Shown here in pieces: positions 1-19,740 of a stretch of 64,000 nucleotides of DNA (position 1 is the first letter of the stretch; every line of letters starts with the position of its first letter). The notes beneath the pieces are model-generated. The model was not told where the DNA came from, ran no database searches, and saw only the letters and a program-made list of their open reading frames with translations. The translations under genes were made by a program, and so were the position numbers. Source of the DNA: Telmatactis stephensoni (lineage: Eukaryota; Cnidaria; Anthozoa; Actiniaria; Isophelliidae); NCBI GenBank assembly GCA_029948255.1, contig JALIZF010001785.1, forward strand, positions 620,001 to 684,000. The letters run 5' to 3'.

Positions 1-600
1 TTAATTGCGTTCTTATAACCTTTCACTGGCGAAACACTAACGGATCTCAGAGGGGGTCTCTGTGCGTGCGGTTTCTGTCAGTCAGTCAAAACAAGCGTGA
101 GTCTTGTTTAGTGGTTAACCATCTAGGACTACATTACATCACCGTCAAAAAGCCTTATTTTGACTCAGTTCAGACATGATACTTTGTAATATTTTCTTTA
201 ACATATGTCATTAGATAGAATAGATTTTCACTTTTGCCATCCCTAGCTTCCATTTCTATAGCAAATATATCGGCATTTTTTCCCAATTATCATTTTCACA
301 TTTTTACTTTGTCAGTCTATGGTAGCAGCTTAGCTAGTGATATTCCGCAGTGATGAGAAAATTCTATACAAACCAATTTTTCTCCAACGTTTTGTCTATT
401 TACTGTCAGGTAAACATTTCCGCGATGTTATGCAAATAAAGGGTCGTTGTAACTAATTAAAACATGTGACCCGGCGTGTGTTCTTTCGATTTCTTTATCA
501 TCAACCAGCTTGTCTTCGTTAACATAATCGGAACAAGATCAAACTGGTGGTTGTTTCGTGGTGTGTTTTCTACCCGGCAAAGACTTGCCTTTTAATTGAT
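1..600. other. Flank of a tubulin array unit (paralogous spacer)
   Basis: No gene is seen. The sequence is paralogous to the upstream flanks of TUBA-1 (about 8,600-9,240) and TUBA-2 (about 13,720-14,300). Shared landmarks, in the same order, are 'gatactttgtaat', the 'atgcaaataa' stretch, 'cttccgatctctttatcat'-like sequence and 'gtgtgtt' followed by 'caaagactt'. In the other two units this sequence lies upstream of a minus-strand tubulin gene, so the matching gene would lie just left of the window. That gene is inferred, not seen. Confidence 0.7.
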
Positions 601-734
601 TTGGCATCGGCCTGCAGAAAAAGCAAATACATTTTACTAATACGAATGAGTTTCTTAGCGAAATTACAGTGACTGACGTGTGGCCGGTGCCTCCCCCTTT
701 GATTTTTTATTAGTAGTGCAAATTATTTATTTTA

Positions 735-803
735 GAACGAAAAACAACCGTTCTTCTCACAGGCAGCCCAGCCACTTCTCCTGACGAAGTTTATTTTAAT
801 AAT
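735..803. repeat. Dispersed repeat copy A
   Basis: This stretch contains 'caggcagcccagccacttct' and matches 4,719-4,795 in inverted orientation over about 65 bp. Both copies sit beside AT-rich 'aataaa' sequence inside the same insertion block. No coding content is seen. The element class is unknown. Confidence 0.6.
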
Positions 804-1455
804 TGCTGACGCAGCGAGCGAGCCTGAAGCGAGCGAGCAAGGAAGCAAATCTAATCTACAAACTAGGTCTCTGACCGAATTCGATTTTAACCACAATGCT
901 CTCTGTTCCGTGTTGAAGTACTTCATATAAGACCCGAACACTATACCACTCTAGAACAATAACCGTATTAATAATATATTGAGTCATACATGACGTACAG
1001 GGCTTTAAAAATAATCCAAAGTCCTATACTTCATGTCTGACCCTCTGGATAGACTTTGGCAATACAAAGCACAGAGTATCCTCAAATGTGGTCATACACC
1101 AGGTGTCAGCCTTTTTTACCACACTGCCTTGCGAGCCTAGCGTATAAAACCGTTGCCCATGTGACATTCGTCCTCTCCACTCGCAAGTTTGACAACCCCA
1201 AAACTGCCTCTAAAGGTAATTTCTATTTCGTACTGCTAAGTAAAAGCGTAATACTTTTAAGATGGTTATAATTCTTCTTGAAGTGTTCATCTTGCGAACA
1301 TGAGCTGAATTTCTTGCTTCTGCCATCGAGAATTTGGCTGAAGTTATAACCCCTGTCAGAGGTTATATTTCGAGTATCATTTTAAATTGTTATTTGAAAG
1401 TTCAGATTGTTCCCTTTTGTTACTGTGTCTATACATCTAGTGAGCATTTTTATAA

Positions 1456-1623
1456 ACTAAACGTGATTTTGAGACGGCATTATCGGTTTATAATGACGGC
1501 TAGTTGGGAGAAAATATATTCGGTATTGGCGGAGTCGCGCAGCGACGGAGCCAATACCTGAATATATTTTCTCCCAACGCCGTCATTATAAACCGATAAT
1601 GCCGTCTCAAAATCGCGTTTAGT
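1456..1623. mobile_element. Foldback element with about 75-bp arms
   Basis: The left arm (1456-1530) and right arm (1550-1623) are near-perfect inverted repeats around a 19-bp loop. The loop itself contains the small palindrome 'gtcgcgcagcgac'. Each arm carries 'gagacggcattatcggttta' or its complement. A related shorter hairpin lies at about 2,538-2,580. The structure fits a non-autonomous foldback MITE. No target duplication could be assigned. Confidence 0.75.
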
Positions 1624-2537
1624 TTTGTATCGCGATTCTAACTATTTTGTTACGAAGAAAAAAGAGAAAAGTTATCATTTTGAATTGATTGAACGCGAGA
1701 TTCTCTTTACCTGCAAAGTTGTAGGAATTACAGTTTCCATGGCAACTTCTTTCTGTCTTTGCAAGAAGAAAGCTAAAAAGGAAATGGCGGCCAGAGCCGG
1801 GAAGCTTTCTCTCGCTTAAAAGAGGTGATTTAATTATAGAAACAAGTCCAAAAGCTCACAAAATGAAAGAAGTATAGGTCGTTTGATGCTTTTGAAGATT
1901 TCTTTTTGCTGTTTCATCAAAACTGGCGAAAAACGAGCGAGCTGACCGACATGTGAAAGCCTGAAAGTTTGTCAAAATATTGCTTCAAACTAAAGGAATG
2001 ATGCTGAAAAGTTATTGAAAGGTATTAAAAAGAAAAGGTAGTCCACACTTGTGTATTTTCTGTTTATCTTATTCAAAAAGTTTTTTGTTTCATCTTTTTT
2101 TAAACAATACCGTTTTTGTCTTCATAAAGGACAATTTGTTTGCGGTTTTGCTGAAAATTCACTGTTGCTGTGACTTTGAAGTCATTGAAGCCAAAAACGA
2201 AAACGAAATTACCGATTATTCTTATCAGAGATGATATTTTTACTTAGGATGATTTCTTTTTACTTCTTTTCGTGAATACTGTGTATTTATTTTATCTAGT
2301 TTAGACCAACAGATTTCAGTTCAGTTTACTTTTCGCAGAGTTGGGTGTAGCTGTAATTCAACTTAGCGGCCATTTTTTATCAAAATATGTCATTGTTTTC
2401 GGTCATTTTATCACGGATATTATCTAAAAAGTTGTTTTATATTTGCTGCTCAATTTTGAATTGATTTTCAGTAGGTTTTTGTGATTTTGAAGAAAGCCAC
2501 TTCGATGCAGTCCTCAATGTTTGGGCCAATCACGAGT

Positions 2538-2585
2538 GCTGATTTTGAGACGGCATTACCGGAAAATAACGCCGTCTCTCTGTAG
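2538..2585. repeat. Short hairpin related to the 1,456 foldback
   Basis: 'gattttgagacggcatta' is followed by 'taacgccgtctc', forming a short stem with the same terminal motif as the foldback at 1,456-1,623. It is probably a truncated or internally deleted relative. Confidence 0.55.
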
Positions 2586-3145
2586 ATCAAAGTGATAAGA
2601 GAATCGCGATATAGATAAAATCGCATTGTTTTTATGAGATCACGCAGGTCACGAGCCCAAACTTCTGATCGGCGAATTGTTGCTCAACAGTTGCCAAATT
2701 CAACCAAGATGTTTCCTTCTTACAGTCGCATCTGTAGAAACGCGATTTTATGGATTAAGATAGAAATAGGACTTAAAGTTCAAATTCACTTTATATTATA
2801 TTTATGAATTTAAGTAATGATCATCAAACTATGCTCAAATATATGATCACCCTCTCTCGTCTGAAAAGGCCCTTAGAATGATTGATTGAAAAGAAAAAAA
2901 ACTGAGTGATCACTTTTAACCTTTGAAATAAATAGTGGCACTATGGCTAAGTATTAGACAATAGAAACAAGAGATTTTACTTTCTTATAGAAAAATTTTT
3001 GGGGAACTACATTTTTGTATAATTTAATTTTCTTGTACTTGTACTTCTTGTACTTCTACTTCTTACACCTCTGCATTAAAGTCAGCATTTTCTACTGTTA
3101 GGTAGGCTAGTTTATTTACTATTTTATTGATACGCTTTGATACGC

Positions 3146-4717
3146 TAAAAAGACAAAAAAAAATGCGCGCGCTTGTTTTAATTTGCTTGGCGCGCGCGCT
3201 CTTGTTATGCATGGGTTTCCTGTGGTAATATCCTCCCGATATCCCACGGGACGACCCGGGACGAGCGCGCGCTTGTTGTGAATGGGTTTCCTGTGGCGAT
3301 CCCGCGGGACAAAGCTACCACTTTGTGAGAAGGTATGAAACACGGTCACGTGACAAAATACATTTTCGCTTGTATTTCACCAGCTAAGAAAGAAAATATC
3401 GATTTTTCTTCGAATATGTAAACAAAGTATTTATCTCCAAACAACTTAAAAGTTTGAGTGTTCAAAGTTTGTTATTTGACGAGAATTTCACCTGGGAAGC
3501 TTTGACTCGCGATGGACGTATGTGTGCCCCAGGTTGATGGACACATTTCCGTGAAGCGCTCGGGATTTTTCACTCGTTGAGTTGTCGAGGGATGTCGGAT
3601 AGCTATCGTGAGTACACGAGAGTTTTCCGAAATGAAACCGAAATAAATGAAAAACGCTCACAAGTTTACTTGAAACGGTGCTGGTTTTGGACTACAAAAT
3701 TACTTCTTGGAAGAAGTTTTTGAAAATTTCAAAAGCTTTTATGTTCATACAAGACTTCGAAACAATTCTTCGCTGTAAATGAGCGGACTTTCAAGGTATT
3801 TGAGATAGTTTTATGAGTGACTTTTTGGAGTTTTGTTGTGACTGGCGCTTCAGTACAGTCTCATGTCAGTTTTGGACTGCAAAAATTACTTTTTTGGAGT
3901 GTTTTAAGACACTTCATAAGTTTTTATGTTCATATAAGATTTCGAAACAATTATTTATATGAAATGAGCTGAATTTCAAAGTTATTAAGTTAATGTTAGG
4001 CATAAAATTTTGATTTTTTGCTCTGTATTTTGACACTCGGTCGGTGGTCTCATAGAGAACGAAAACTGGCAGCTGAGAATTTGCAAAAAATATATACAAG
4101 ATTGTAAACAGTTCAGTTATAAACAGAAATAAAGTAAGTTTTGAAACCTGTTATGTCTTTTTTATTGTTTTCTTGGGCCGTTGAATTTGTTGGGCTTTGT
4201 ATGTTGTCTTTCTATCTTGATTCGTTTGTTTTCATGTTTACGCTACGCTTTCAACTAATTAGAAATCATAAAATGTCACAAAGAAAAATTTTGCCCCTAT
4301 ATTATAAACAAGTAATGGAATGGGGACGAGTAAAATTAAGGATTAATTCACGAGTGTATTCAAATTTTTCAATATACAACGCAACTCGACAGTCAATATA
4401 CAAGGAAACTTGACAGACTTTTTGAGCTTTTGACCCTTCGGAGACTGTTCGACTTACTTTACGATACTTCAACGAGTGAAAAATCCCGAGCGCTTCACGG
4501 AAATGTGTCCATCAACCTGGGGCACACATCTGTCCATCACGTGACTCGTGTTTCATACCTTCTCACAAACTACGCAGGGCAAACTACGCTTTGTCCCGCG
4601 GGATCGCCACAGGAAACCCATTCACAACAAGCGCGCCATACTACCACAGGAAACCCATGCATAACAAGCGCGCGCGCCAAGCAAATTAAACAAGCGCGCG
4701 CATTTTTTGTCTTTTTA
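3146..4717. mobile_element. Non-autonomous DNA element with long inverted arms
   Basis: The ends are inverted copies: 'taaaaagacaaaaaa' at the left and 'attttttgtcttttta' at the right. Each is followed inward by a GC-rich 'gcgcgcgcttg' tract, 'tgggtttcctgtgg', 'cccgcgggacaaag', 'ggtatgaaacac' and 'tgtgccccaggttgatgg'. The left arm (about 3,146-3,585) has an extra segment of roughly 150 bp near 3,350-3,510 that the right arm (about 4,460-4,717) lacks. The 0.9-kb centre has no recognisable transposase. A long-TIR or foldback non-autonomous transposon is the simplest reading. I could not define a target-site duplication. Confidence 0.7.
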
Positions 4718-4718
4718 A

Positions 4719-4795
4719 TAAATTATTAAAATAAACAACCATTGTCAGGAGAAGTGGCTGGGCTGCCTGTGTTCTTCTGGTTCTTCTTGTGACAC
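4719..4795. repeat. Dispersed repeat copy B
   Basis: Inverted partner of 735-803. It abuts the right end of the long-arm element at 4,717. GC-rich 'gcgcgcgcgcgcgcc' sequence follows at about 4,855-4,868, so several repeats are nested here. Confidence 0.6.
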
Positions 4796-5700
4796 GCACG
4801 CCCATAGACCGGAAGTAAAACCTGTTCCGTGTAAGATTCCCGCCTTTTTTGAGCGCGCGCGCGCGCCAAAGGAAACCCACTCCAGCCCAGAATGTCTCTT
4901 TTAAATCTCGTGAAACAACAGGCGAAGCACTTCCAAAGGCCGTCGAAGCTAGAACTTACGAATTCACAAAAAGACAAAAAGAACTGATTCGCAAAAACGT
5001 TAACCAAAATTGGAATCACAAAATCTAAAACTTATGCATTAATATACCGCATCACATTGCCCTAAAAGTCCGAGAGTATGAAATTTCTAGGCCCACCACA
5101 GTTTGTATACGGTTAGTTAGTGGATCAAGGAATCCCGCTTGCTTAGTAGTCAAGTTTTAGTTATGTCCAAATCTTCTGTAATAGTTGATATCACTAATAC
5201 TCCAATCTAATGACTCTAAACAGTTCCAATAAATATATATTTATCAAATTATAGAACTGATACGTCTGAGAAAAATAGGGTTTAGTTGTTAACTGTGCAA
5301 ATCTTTGTTTCCGGCCACTCCTCTCAATTCTGTGTCAATAGATCAGTGTAGTTTAGTTAAACAACCATATACTGGCGCCGACTTCGGGAGCGAAGGAGAA
5401 TTTGACTGGAAATCCGCGACTTTGCTCCCTTTTTCTATCCGGATATGATTTTCCAAAAATCTTTTGGACCCTCTGCACTGTTTAGGATTTTTATAACGCT
5501 ACTCCCTTTTCTGATCGATGATTCTGGATCTGACCATGTACTTTTTCACTCACTAAAATCAAGTGTGACATTAGGTCAGTTTTGTGATACATTACTCAAC
5601 TTTCAACCCGGCATCAGAGATGCTGTGCATCAGAGAACATCAGATACTGAGAAACAATGACCCCTCAAAATAGATTCAATGCAAATAATAGCTCAAGGAT

Positions 5701-5706
5701 TTTATT
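5701..5706 (-). terminator. TUBA-1 poly(A) signal AATAAA
   Basis: Reads 'tttatt' on the plus strand, about 58 bp beyond the TUBA-1 stop codon. The surrounding 3' flank (about 5,590-5,760) is shared with TUBA-2 and TUBA-3. Confidence 0.6.
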
Positions 5707-5763
5707 TCACAATTATATCGGACATGCTCAAGCAAGAACAGGCACGAATAGCAACAGAACAGA

Positions 5764-8336
<2,573 letters not shown>

Positions 8337-8431
8337 GTTGAATGGAATAGAATTCTTGTTTGACAAAGTAAATGTGAAGTTTCTTTGTGGAATGCGCGCA
8401 AATTAGGGTGACGTTTTACAAGTGTCACGGA

Positions 8432-8468
8432 TTTTTATAGTTGAGTTCAATGCTCGATGTTGATTGGT
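8432..8468 (-). promoter_or_regulatory. TUBA-1 core promoter (TATA and CCAAT)
   Basis: On the minus strand a TATAAAAA box (plus 8432-8439) lies 96 bp upstream of the ATG. It is preceded by CCAAT (plus 8464-8468, 'attgg') and followed by 'CCGTGACAC'. The spacing and sequence match TUBA-2 almost exactly and TUBA-3 closely, which supports a functional promoter. Transcription probably starts about 25-30 bp downstream of the TATA box, near the conserved 'GTGACAC' stretch. Confidence 0.7.
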
Positions 8469-8539
8469 TCATAGAAAAGCACGTCACTCAAGACCAATGG
8501 CCCCTTGGAATCCTGCTGTTTTATAAATAGTCACGAAAA

Positions 8540-10230
8540 GTTTACTGTTTCACTATCCAGGAAAACTTGAGACGCAATGAAAAACTCGATTCAAAGCTGG
8601 TATCATGATATGTGAAATTTGACAAAGAGGCCTTCAAACTAGGCCTTTATTACTATGCATGTCAACATCTATGCCTTACGATTTCCTTTTTGCCTTTCAC
8701 ACCTGCTTGGAGTTCCCAGTTGTAAGCAAGTTGCATGCGACAGTTGCAGGCAAATGTTGTGGCAGCATTTTCTCATGAAGACGATTCTAGGGATGATACT
8801 TTGTAATACTGACTTTCTTTGACATGCATTATTAGAAAAAGTAGTTATTCTTAAATAATCTTTTCCTTTCATTCCATTGCTAGATGGCTTCTTCGTAGGA
8901 AAAAAGTAATTTTTCACATTTTCACATTTTTGGTAGTTGCTTGTTACTACTCATCGCCGGCGGAAATTCTATATTTCAACATAAACCTATTTTTCTCCAA
9001 CTTCCTAGCTATTTACTTTAAATATTTCGCTGTTATGAAATATGCAAATAATTGGTATCGTCGTTGGGTTGTTGTGACTGGTTAAAACGTGACCCAGCGT
9101 GCGCTCTTCCGATCTCTTTATCATCAAGCAGCTTCTTTTCGTAGATATAAAGAACAAGAATTATTTTGAACTGGTGGTACCGAGGTGTGTTCTCTCCCAC
9201 AAAGACTTTATTGACCGTCAACACAAGACATTTTTGCAGGGTTCAAATGAGTGGTAAACTTGATCATTGGTTTGCATCCTGTAAAGGACGTCTTGGTGTT
9301 GAACTCACCCAGTTTCTCACTTCAGAGGAATGTATGCAATAAATTAAGTTCCTCTTGTTAATTGAATTAATTGATCTTTATTGTTGAAGAAGTCTAAGAA
9401 AGTGCCTCTATGAAAACACCGCCATCAATACCGTACCTAAAAGACCAAGAGTATATAAGGTTTAGCTTCCCACCCCCAGCCCCCAAGTGGATCCAGACAA
9501 ACCGGGCGGCGTGCTCAATAAATTAAATTTGAATAATGTCCAAGTCCCTTGCAATAGATGATCTAACAGTTCCCAGTAGAGGCTATCCGAGTACAAGAAA
9601 TGTACAGAGAGCTCGAGAGCTTCGACCGCCAGGACTTTGGTTTGACAAAGTCACTGGAGTAAGTGCAATATGAGTTATTAAGCTTCGAACTTCTTTTTCC
9701 TGTGTTTTTAATATGGACACTTACTTAATTAAAATTAATTTAAATTAGGAGTAAAGACCTAACGGACAGTTCGTAAAGGCTTCAAAGGCTGTCCAAAGAG
9801 ACGGCGAAACATGTGAGAAAATGTTTTCAAGCCTGTCATATCTTTTGATACAGTCAAAAGTGATGTTTTTCACGATGGCATTTACTTATTCATTCAGTAT
9901 CTTTATTAAACTTTAGAAACTTTTTTTGTTTAGATGCTTAGTGCGCTGCGAAGCTCATCGATCGTAAAATTCTCACATCTTTGTCCCCCCCCTCTCTCAA
10001 TTCTGTGTAAATGGCCCACCCGTAAACCTGATGACGCACTTTTTAGCGAGAAAAATATATTATCCAGGACTTTACTCAACTTTCTACTCGGCATCAGAGA
10101 TGCTCTGTTTAGAGAACATAGAAATAATGACCCCTCAAAATAGATTCAATGCAAATAATGGCTCAAGGATTTAATTTCACAATTATAACTGACATGCTCA
10201 AGCAAGAAGAGGAATGACAACTCAAACAGA
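8540..10230. other. Spacer between TUBA-1 and TUBA-2
   Basis: No gene is seen. It is paralogous to 13,150-15,720, with the same order of landmarks ('gatgatactttgtaatac', 'atgcaaataa', 'gtgtgttctc'). The final 150 bp is the TUBA-2 3' flank, resembling the TUBA-1 flank at 5,590-5,760. Confidence 0.65.
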
Positions 10231-12966
<2,736 letters not shown>

Positions 12967-13061
12967 GTTGAATTGAATAGAATTCTTGTTTGACAAAGTA
13001 AATGTGAAGTTTCTTTGTAGAAGGCACGCAAATTAGGGTGACGTTTTACAAGTGTCACGGA

Positions 13062-13099
13062 TTTTTATAGTTGAGTTCAATGCTCGATATGCTGATTGG
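13062..13099 (-). promoter_or_regulatory. TUBA-2 core promoter (TATA and CCAAT)
   Basis: TATAAAAA (plus 13062-13069) and CCAAT (plus 13095-13099, 'attgg') lie at nearly the same spacing as in TUBA-1. The sequence from 'gtgacgttttacaag' to the TATA box is identical in the two genes. A working promoter would be unexpected for a long-dead copy. Confidence 0.7.
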
Positions 13100-14893
13100 T
13101 TCATATAGAAAACCACGTCACTCAAGACCGATGGTTCCTTGGAACCCTGCTGTTGTAGTCACGAAAAGCTTAACTGTTTCAGTATCCATGAAAATTTGAG
13201 ACGCAATGAAAATCTCGATTTAAAGCTGGTATTGTATTAAATACGTGAAATTTGAGAGAGGACTTGAAAAAATAGGTCTTCTTTACTATGCGGTGTTAAC
13301 GTCTATGCCTTACGACTTTTTTTTCGTTCGCACTTCAGGGGTGACTTGAGTTCATTTTAATAGTAGTTTTACCAAACCTTTCAAACCTGTGAATAACTTG
13401 CTTTAAGTTTGTTTAAAGGTCGGTTTACACAGCACAACATTGTCCTATAATGTCGCATGCAACTTGTGTATACTTGAATTGCGTCTGATTGTAGGCTTTA
13501 TCATAAGCACATAAGTTGTGTAATAAATCAGACGCCGGCAAGTCAAGTTGTAAGCGACAGTTGTAGGCAAAAGCCGTGGAAACCGGCCTTAAGTCCACTA
13601 AAATAACATAGTTTAAGCAATCAAGCATTTGCCCATGAAGACGACTGCAAAGCTGTTATTTGCTTTATAATTCACAACGATAAATCATTTTGCTTTTTAT
13701 GACCTTGAAACATTGACGATGATCATCTCAGAGGAGGGCACTATGCGCTCAGTCTGCAAGTCATTCAGGTTGAACAAAAACAAGCGGCGTTTCAGTCTTG
13801 ATTTGTAGTTAACCACGGCATCTAGAACTGCATTACATCAGTGTCTATTAGCCTCATTTAGGGATGATACTTTGTAATACTGGCTTTCTTCGACATGTAT
13901 CATTAGAAACTGAAGAACAGTTTGATCTTAAATAATCTTTTTCTTTTATTCCATTCCTAGATGGTTCTTTTGTATCAAAGACTGAAGCCATTTTTCACAT
14001 TTTCACATTTTTGGCAGTTGCTTATCTTGTTACTTAGTGATAAGAAAATTCTATATTTCAACATAAACCTATTTTTCTCGAATATTCTATTTATTGTAAA
14101 CATTTCGTTGTTATGAAATATGCAAATAATGAGTTGTTGTGACAAATTATAACGTGTGACTCAGCGTGCGCTCTTCCGATCTCTTTATCATGAACCAGCT
14201 TGTCTTCGTAGATATAAAGAACAAGAATTCCTTTGAAACTGGTGGTTTCGAGGTGTGTTCTCTACCACAAAGACTTTATTGACCGTGAACACAAGACATC
14301 TTTGCAGGGTGCATTAAATCAGTGGTAAACTTGATTACTGTTTTGCATCCTGCAAAGGATTGCATCCTGCCAAGGACGTCTTGTCAGTCAATTCAGAGGA
14401 ATGCATGCAAACGAATGTGAAACCTGATCGATCTTTGTTGAAGAAATCTAAGAAAGTTCCTCTATTGACTCTATGAAAGCACACTGATTGACATCAATAC
14501 CGTACTTAATTGCCTAAACTAAAGACCGAGAGTACATGAGCTTTAGCTCCCCCACCCCCAAGTGGATCCACACACCCCATATTCTAATTATAATACTGAG
14601 TTAAATTTGAATAATGTCCAATGTACCTATAATAGTTGATATCGCATATATACACTCCAAAGACCAAATATTCGGCCAAGTATATTTAGAGGCTATCAGT
14701 ACAAGACATGAATTTACAGAAACTTGCTCAAAAACTTCTACAGCCAGAACTTTGGTCCGGCAAACTCATTGAAGTGTAATTGCAATATGAATTATTAATC
14801 TTCAAACTTCTTTTCCTTGTGTTGTTTTTATGGACTTAAAACTAAATTCATCCATAACTACACGAAGATATCTAACGAACATCAGAGATCAGG

Positions 14894-15050
14894 GCCCGGT
14901 TGCACAAGGGTGTCATAGCGCTGTATCCATTGAATAAATCGGCCTATCCAGCCCGGGAATAAATTTATTGGAAAACGCCATCATTTTATCATCACTCTGG
15001 ATAAGGATTTATCCAACGGACAGCGTTATCCAACCTTCGTGTAACCGGGC
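14894..15050. mobile_element. MITE with GCCCGGTT termini
   Basis: Terminal inverted repeats are 'gcccggttgcacaaggg' at the left and 'ccttcgtgtaaccgggc' at the right. Internal arms ('gctgtatccattg' and 'caacggacagcgttatcc') extend the pairing. Length is about 157 bp with no coding content. It is absent from the equivalent place in the TUBA-1/TUBA-2 spacer, so it inserted after the unit duplicated or was lost there. Confidence 0.7.
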
Positions 15051-15601
15051 AAGTTCGTAAACGCTTCTGTGTCGCTCTGACTAATGTCCAAAGGGAAGGC
15101 GAAACTTGACCAAAATCCTTTCAGTTTACATACATCTATATATGTAAAAGTGTTTATAGTATTTACTTATTCAATGAATCACGTATTTATCAAATTGGTA
15201 GCATCGTTAAAGAACAAGGTATTAGATGCTTAGTGCGCGGCTAGGCTCATGTCTTTGTTTCTATTTCTTTCAATTCTGTGTGAGATGAGTGTAGTTTTAA
15301 ATACCCGTAAACCTGATGGTGCACTTTTGGGCAAAGGAGAATAGAACTGAATATGCTACCCACTATTAGGGTCCTTTTTTCTCGATAATTTTCCAAATTA
15401 TCTTTTCATTAAATTCTCTGCACTGTCTCCAATTTCTATACTGAAGAACGCTGCGCCTCTCCTGAAGGATCATCCTAGATTTTATCGGATACTTTACTCA
15501 ACATCAACCCGGCATAAGAGATGCTGTGCATCAGAGAACATGGAAACAATAACCCGGCCCTCAAAATAGACTCAATGCAAAATAATGTATCAAGGATTAT
15601 A

Positions 15602-15607
15602 TTTATT
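15602..15607 (-). terminator. TUBA-3 poly(A) signal AATAAA
   Basis: 'tttatt' on the plus strand about 115 bp beyond the TUBA-3 stop, in the flank shared with TUBA-1 and TUBA-2. Confidence 0.5.
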
Positions 15608-15720
15608 TCACAATTATAACTGACATGCACAAGCAAGTACAGGAATAACAACATAAACAGATTAGTATGATAATATCGAGTTACTGAAAGCGTATAATAA
15701 CTGTGTTGAGTAATGTGGAA

Positions 15721-18677
<2,957 letters not shown>

Positions 18678-18772
18678 GATGACTGAATATAGATATTAGA
18701 ATACCTCTTTGACAAAGTATACGCGAAGTTTCTTCGTCGAAGGAAATGGTGAAGTTTCATAAGGGTCACGGA

Positions 18773-18810
18773 TTTTTATATCAGATTTTTATGTGCTTGA
18801 AGCTGATTGG
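18773..18810 (-). promoter_or_regulatory. TUBA-3 core promoter (TATA and CCAAT)
   Basis: A TATAAAAA-type box (plus 18773-18780) with the conserved 'CCGTGACCC' stretch just downstream, and CCAAT at plus 18806-18810, keep the layout of TUBA-1 and TUBA-2. Confidence 0.65.
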
Positions 18811-19013
18811 ATGGTTGATACTGACGTCACCATAATGGGGTTGGGCTGCAGATTTGTAATTTTTGTCACGATAATTTTAATTTAGTAACGAAAAAGTTCA
18901 GTGGAAGGAAAATCGATTTTGTTCGATATAACACACGTGCGCAAACTTTATTCAGCTGTTTTTAGACTGAATCGGAGGATCCCAACATCCTTACACAGGA
19001 AAAAGGTGTCACT

Positions 19014-19163
19014 TCCCAAGTCGGGGCTTCCCTGGGTCTGACCTGTGAATCTGTTCTATATTTCCTGTTTCAACCTGGGAAATCTGTAATACCCAAACTT
19101 AATTGTAAAAATAGAACAGATTCCCAAGTTAGACCCAGGAAAGCCCCATATTTGACAAGTTAG
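19014..19163. mobile_element. Foldback repeat
   Basis: The left arm 'ggggcttccctgggtctga' with 'gaatctgttcta' pairs with the right arm 'tagaacagattc' and 'tagacccaggaaagcccc'. The loop is about 50 bp. No coding content is seen. A MITE-like origin is inferred. Confidence 0.65.
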
Positions 19164-19616
19164 GAATTAACATTTTACCTATGTTATGAGTAACCAATCA
19201 AGTGGAGATTGAGCTGGGAAATCAAGACGGAAAAATTTCGCGCAGTTTAGCAGTTCTTGGTGTTTTATGGGTACCAAAGGGGAAGTAAAGAATTGAAGTG
19301 TTACATGATTCACAAAAGCTATCTAGATCTATTGCGTGAGTGGCAGTTTTGTATTCGCTTTTTCAATGGTTACTCTATTGTTGACAGTTTCCGACCGCTT
19401 TTGTCTCGTTTGAACCTCTATAAACAATAGGCCACGTTTTTCAAAACCATCGAACAGGCGACAGCCTGCCAGTAAAGCACAAATTCTAGTCCTTCTTTGA
19501 ATGGGTCGGAGGAAAGAAAAATTGCAGATTTGAAAGATAAAATAAAATATATAGTACTTTTTAAAGTTAAGCATTATGTGAGTCCACGTACGAGCAGTCG
19601 CTTTGTATTAGTCATC

Positions 19617-19682
19617 AAAAACAAACAAACAAACAAACAAACAAACAAACAAACAAACAAACAAACAAACAAACAAACAAAC

Positions 19683-19738
<56 letters not shown>

Positions 19739-19740
19739 AA
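19617..19740. repeat. Compound microsatellite (AAAC)n then (AACT)n
   Basis: About 16 copies of a 'caaa' tetramer run directly into about 13 copies of 'ctaa'. The two phases differ by one base, as expected if a point change spread by slippage. Confidence 0.95.

Larger units (their letters stand above)
601..5040. other. Repeat-rich insertion block, no gene
   Basis: This 4.4-kb block interrupts an array spacer. Sequence resembling the other spacers stops near 600 and resumes near 5,040-5,080 ('ccgagagtatg', compare 9,450 and 14,530). It holds at least three repeat types, listed separately. The short open frames here lack family motifs or usable splice context and I regard them as chance. Confidence 0.55.
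13150..15720. other. Spacer between TUBA-2 and TUBA-3
   Basis: No gene is seen. It is paralogous to 8,540-10,230 and, in part, to 1-600. It includes a foldback at 14,894-15,050 and the TUBA-3 3' flank from about 15,480. Confidence 0.65.

Noticed and set aside
3119..3349. Small minus-strand frame in the GC-rich arm
   Set aside because: It lies in the terminal arm of the long-arm element; the inverted partner (4,430-4,729) gives a different protein, so there is no constraint.
19497..19697. Frame coding KQTN repeats
   Set aside because: A product of the AAAC microsatellite.
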